From Pseudomonadota bacterium (GTDB taxonomy: Bacteria > Pseudomonadota > Alphaproteobacteria > Rhizobiales > Devosiaceae), in the NCBI GenBank assembly GCA_023428425.1, contig JAEYYP010000118.1, positions 1 to 6,439 on the forward strand: 6,439 nucleotides of DNA, given 5' to 3'. A program made the translations under genes and the position numbers. Positions within the stretch are counted from its first letter, which is position 1, and every line of letters begins with the position of its first letter. Positions 5,204-6,439 of the stretch are shown here, piece by piece. Below the pieces are notes generated by a model. That model was not told the DNA's origin. It worked only from the letters and a program-made list of their open reading frames with translations, and did no database searches.

Positions 5204-6361
5204 ATGGGTATTCTTTCGGGCGGCATGAGCCGCCGCACCTTCCTGCAGGTTTCGGCGGCGGGCGTCGTCACGGCGACGGCGCTGGGGGGCGTGGGCCGCG
5301 CCAGCGCGACTCCCTACGGCAAATTCACATGGATTTCGCCGCGTGGCACGCTCGAAGTGCTCGACGACTACCCGTACTGGGTGGCCAAGAAGATGGGCTA
5401 CTTCGCCGATCTCGGCATCGACACCGCGATGGAGCCAGGCCCGTCGGACGGCACCGCTACGGTGAAGTTCGTCGATGTCGGTCAGGCCGACATGGGCTTC
5501 CCGTCGCCGGGCGTCTTCTCGTTCGCGCTCGAGAACGGCATGAAGCTGAAGTCGGCGTTCCATATGGGGGCCAAGGACACGTTCTCGCTCGCCTTCCGCA
5601 AGGGCGAGGGCACGAACGACCTGAAGACGCTCGAGGGCAAGACCATCCTGCTCGGTTCGGCGGCGTGGCAGTCGATCGTCGATCCGATGCTGGGTGTGCA
5701 GGGCGTCGATATCTCGAAGGTGAAGTATGTCGAAGCGGGCTGGCCGACCTGGGGCACGGCGCTCAAGGCCGGGCAGGGCGATGCGGCGCTGAGCTGGGAG
5801 GGCCTGCGCGCCGAGTGGATCGGCTCGAACATGGACTTCGAATACTGGCTGGGCGTGCAGAAATCGCCGCTCTTCGCCAACACCTTCGTGGTGCGCGCCG
5901 CCGACCTCGACGACCCGGACAAGAAGGCCTTCCTCGACAAGTATCTCAAGGGCTGGGCGATGGGCCTCGAGTTCGCCTACCACAACCCGCGCGCTGGCGT
6001 GGAAATGGTGTTCGAGCAGTTCCCGACGCTGGCCAGCAATATCGGGCCGGAACTGGGCACGACCTCGATCCTGCAGCAGATCGCGGTGTTCCGTGGCGAC
6101 ATGGACAAGCGCGCCGGCTGGGGCGACCACGACATCGCCGCCTGGCAGGTGTTCTTCGACAAGATCTTCGAGCTCGGCCAGATCAAGACGGCGGTGAAGG
6201 CCGAGGACGTGGTGTCGAACGCCTGTATCGCGGCGGCCAACGACTTCGACCATGCCAAGGTGAAGGCCGATGCCGACGGCTACGCACTGAGCGAGGCCTT
6301 TGCGGCGATCGACGTCGAGAAGGTGAAGGCCGGGCTCTACGACCAGGCCGTGCCGGCTTAA
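5204..6361 (+). CDS. Tat-exported NitT/TauT-type ABC substrate-binding protein
   Basis: This is the periplasmic binding protein of the importer, 385 residues, resembling the SsuA/TauA/NMT1 (THI5-like) group. The N-terminus carries a twin-arginine signal: SRRTFLQ at 9-15, a mild hydrophobic stretch 16-31, and an ASA site at 33-35, predicting cleavage before T36. There is no lipobox cysteine, so it should be soluble. The mature part opens with a strand rich in aromatic residues (FTWISPRGTLEVLDDYPYWV, 41-60), then AKKMGYFADLGID (61-73), the usual 'mimic becomes nearby invader' pattern of this family; GQADMGFPSPG (93-103) and DLKTLEGKTILLGS (139-152) are further landmarks. AGGGGA 5 bases upstream supports ATG 5204; the internal ATG at 5225 would still keep the Tat motif. 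The gap to the permease is long and repeat-filled. Ligand unknown: sulfonate, pyrimidine, nitrile or amine types are all possible. Confidence 0.93.
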   Translation: MGILSGGMSRRTFLQVSAAGVVTATALGGVGRASATPYGKFTWISPRGTLEVLDDYPYWVAKKMGYFADLGIDTAMEPGPSDGTATVKFVDVGQADMGFPSPGVFSFALENGMKLKSAFHMGAKDTFSLAFRKGEGTNDLKTLEGKTILLGSAAWQSIVDPMLGVQGVDISKVKYVEAGWPTWGTALKAGQGDAALSWEGLRAEWIGSNMDFEYWLGVQKSPLFANTFVVRAADLDDPDKKAFLDKYLKGWAMGLEFAYHNPRAGVEMVFEQFPTLASNIGPELGTTSILQQIAVFRGDMDKRAGWGDHDIAAWQVFFDKIFELGQIKTAVKAEDVVSNACIAAANDFDHAKVKADADGYALSEAFAAIDVEKVKAGLYDQAVPA

Positions 6362-6383
6362 GGCTGCGGTTTATCACAACCGG

Positions 6384-6413
6384 GCAGGTGGGTGGGAATG
6401 GCCACCCCCCTGC
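6384..6413 (+). terminator. Probable transcription terminator of the ABC operon
   Basis: GCAGGTGGGTGG (6384-6395) pairs with CCACCCCCCTGC (6402-6413) over 12 positions with a single T/C mismatch, around a 6-base loop. It begins 22 bases after the binding-protein stop. The tail is TTCCAAC rather than a long T-run, so termination strength is uncertain, but position and stability fit an operon end. Confidence 0.6.
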
Positions 6414-6439
6414 TTCCAACCACCGAGGTGAACCCAGCG
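6414..6439 (+). other. Short unassigned window end
   Basis: No gene can be called in this stub. GAGGTGA (6425-6431) could be a ribosome binding site for a gene starting beyond the window, but nothing here confirms it. Confidence 0.2.

Noticed and set aside
5090..6253. Long minus-strand open frame of 387 codons opposite the binding-protein gene
   Set aside because: It has biased Arg/His/Leu/Glu composition and no motif, and the plus-strand frame has a full signal peptide and family motifs. Antisense shadow.
40..6374. TGCGGTTTAT present just after the stop codons of both outermost genes (40-49 minus strand and 6365-6374 plus strand), as if the block were flanked by inverted repeats
   Set aside because: A 10-base match is expected several times by chance among all pairs in a window this size, and the identity does not extend further. 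Not enough for a mobile element boundary.

Overview
The window is GC-rich DNA with long shadow reading frames on the opposite strands. Strong GC bias at third codon positions, the gene families present and the short composite hairpin repeats between genes point to an alphaproteobacterium, perhaps Hyphomicrobiales (Devosia- or Rhizobium-like). The genus is inference; no marker gene is present.

Layout. Two genes lie on the minus strand in the left half: a flavin-dependent monooxygenase with an NTF2/SnoaL-like N-terminal domain (56-1834) and, upstream of it, an RpiR-family regulator with HTH and SIS domains (2022-2927). A divergent intergenic region (2928-3242) separates them from a plus-strand ABC importer operon of the nitrate/sulfonate/taurine (NitT/TauT) type: ATPase (about 3252-4067), permease (4076-4921) and a Tat-exported substrate-binding protein (5204-6361). 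The ATPase and permease are 8 bases apart. The permease and binding protein are separated by 282 bases of hairpin-rich repeat DNA. A strong hairpin follows the binding-protein gene. Another repeat lies between the regulator and the monooxygenase, and a hairpin follows the monooxygenase stop.

How it may work. The importer probably takes up a small organic compound. The monooxygenase could oxidise that compound or a derivative with NADPH and O2. The RpiR protein probably controls both directions. The divergent region holds two near-identical 18-base sites (15 of 18 identical) with the GTA-N7-TAC symmetry expected of RpiR/HexR operators. Each sits inside a plausible sigma70-type promoter, one facing the regulator gene and one facing the ABC operon. 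This is the most informative signal in the window. The substrate cannot be read from the sequence. No RNA genes, CRISPR arrays, insertion sequences or phage genes were seen.
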